Origin: Bradyrhizobium retamae
Lineage (GTDB): Bacteria; Pseudomonadota; Alphaproteobacteria; Rhizobiales; Xanthobacteraceae
Reading direction: 5' to 3'
Assembly (NCBI RefSeq): GCF_001440415.1
Contig: NZ_LLYA01000182.1
Coordinates: 1-39,458 of the forward strand
Length of the DNA stretch: 39,458 nt
How positions within the stretch are numbered: position 1 is the stretch's first letter; the number at the start of each line of letters is the position of its first letter. Below the pieces are notes generated by a model, which did no database searches, was not told the origin of the DNA, and was given only the letters and a program-made list of their open reading frames with translations. A program made the translations under genes and the position numbers. Below, piece by piece: positions 38,866 to 39,458 of this stretch.

Positions 38866-39414
38866 GACAATACGAGCGTCTATGACAACCTCGCTTACAA
38901 TCCTGCGCGCGACTTCCAGCCGATATCGCAGGTCGGCACCTACGATCTTGCCATGGCTGTCGGCGCCAATGTGCCCGCCAAAAACCTCAAGGAACTGGTC
39001 GACTGGCTGAAGGCCCATGCCGATCAGGCGGCCTACGGCACGCCGGCCGCGGGATCGTTGCCGCACTTCTTCGCGGTGCTGTTCGCCCGCCATGCCGGCC
39101 TGGAGCTTCGTCACGTCGCCTATAAAGGCAACCCGCAGGCCATCACCGATCTCATTGGCGGTCACCTGCCGATGTTCTTCACCTCGACACAGGATCTCGT
39201 CGAAGCCCACAAAGCCGGGCGTGTCCGCGTCCTGGCAACGTCGGGGCGGGTGCGGTCGCCGGTGCTGCCTGACGTGCCGACGTTCACGGAAAGCGGCTAT
39301 GGCATTCACGGCGAGGGTTGGTACGGGATCTATGCCCCGGCCAGGACGTCTGCCGAGGTGGTCGCGCAATTGAACCAGGCCATGGGGTTGATTGCTTCGC
39401 TTCGCTCGCAATGA
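38866..39414 (+). pseudogene. Remnant of a tripartite tricarboxylate transporter binding protein (Bug family)
   Basis: The open frame begins after a TGA at 38842-38844; homology starts at about 38866 with SVYDNLAYNPARDFQPISQVGTYDLAM and continues through the Bug signatures (NLKELVDWLKAHADQAAYGTPAAGSLPHFFAVLF; VAYKGNPQAITDLIGGHLPMFFTSTQDLVEAHKAGRVRVLATSG) to a false stop in a repeat at 39412-39414. A whole protein has about 320 residues; about 90-100 N-terminal residues, including the signal peptide, and about 45 C-terminal residues are gone. ATG 38953 would only start inside the domain. The product would be cytosolic and non-functional. Confidence 0.85.
39390..39413. repeat. Short palindromic repeat inside the gene remnant
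   Basis: GATTGCTTCGCTTCGCTCGC followed by AATG supplies the stop codon of the truncated gene. This GC-skewed stretch, with ATTGC and GCAAT ends, looks like the short intergenic repeat seen many times in Bradyrhizobium genomes. The final 44 bases after 39414 hold no gene. Confidence 0.5.
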
Positions 39415-39458
39415 TGGGGTGGACGGCCCCCGACGGCATCGATGTGCCAGACTGGTGA

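Noticed and set aside
1..39458. Search for CRISPR arrays, insertion sequences, integrases and rRNA operons
   Set aside because: No regularly spaced repeats, no transposase or recombinase motifs, and no rRNA segments were seen on either strand. The repeats found are short palindromic elements and two duplicated gene ends.

Overview
The window reads as chromosomal DNA of a GC-rich alphaproteobacterium, most probably Bradyrhizobium or a close relative in the Nitrobacteraceae. The clearest markers are an rreB mini-gene (14 codons behind a 17-nt Shine-Dalgarno sequence), ROSE-type RNA thermometers in front of heat-shock genes, an RpoH sigma factor, and many orphan periplasmic binding proteins. I see no transposase, integrase, phage gene or CRISPR array. 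This is inference from gene content; no database was searched.

Layout. 0.2-2.5 kb: an RNase Z-like metallo-beta-lactamase and a CapA-family protein. 2.7-4.9 kb: a SAM methyltransferase divergent from an AraC regulator with a cupin domain. 5.2-7.5 kb: a tight run of DUF962/Mpo1-like, SDR and isoprenylcysteine-methyltransferase-like genes, probably one lipid-modification operon. 7.5-9.3 kb: two tandem secreted alpha/beta hydrolases, one with a LysM-like tail. 9.8-10.3 kb: two small genes. 10.5-17.6 kb: a module (SphA-like outer-membrane protein, DUF1254 protein, secreted hypothetical, a truncated and a complete AraC regulator) bounded by an intact sulfatase gene on one side and a decayed copy of a sulfatase 3' end on the other. 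17.8-20.0 kb: two small secreted proteins, rlmB and tRNA-Tyr. 20.0-23.2 kb: a Crp/Fnr regulator, then an orphan Leu/Ile/Val-type binding protein lying between an intact YCII gene and a decayed copy of a YCII 3' end. 23.6-24.5 kb: rreB with promoter and terminator, tRNA-Gly and a DUF454 membrane protein.

24.5-29.4 kb is a heat/stress locus: rpoH, an NDUFS4-like protein, two small genes, two Hsp20 chaperones and an SPW-repeat membrane protein. Three genes (rpoH, a 45-residue microprotein gene, the first hsp20) carry ROSE hairpins of identical geometry (10-nt arm, 6-nt loop, 9-nt arm, one bulged G). Heat would therefore release translation of the sigma factor, the chaperone and the unknown microprotein together.

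29.6-39.4 kb: a family-4 glycosyltransferase; a 790-residue protein joining a Leu/Ile/Val-type binding domain to a TAXI-like TRAP binding domain, with no permease nearby; a vapBC-type toxin-antitoxin pair with an inverted repeat inside its promoter; a CaiB/BaiF CoA transferase; a repetitive palindromic element; a secreted hydrolase split by an apparent frameshift; a small antibiotic-biosynthesis-monooxygenase-like protein; and a LysR regulator divergent from a tripartite-tricarboxylate binding-protein remnant cut at both ends.

The most promising leads are the ROSE-controlled microprotein, the two-domain binding protein, and the two cases of cargo flanked by directly repeated gene 3' ends.
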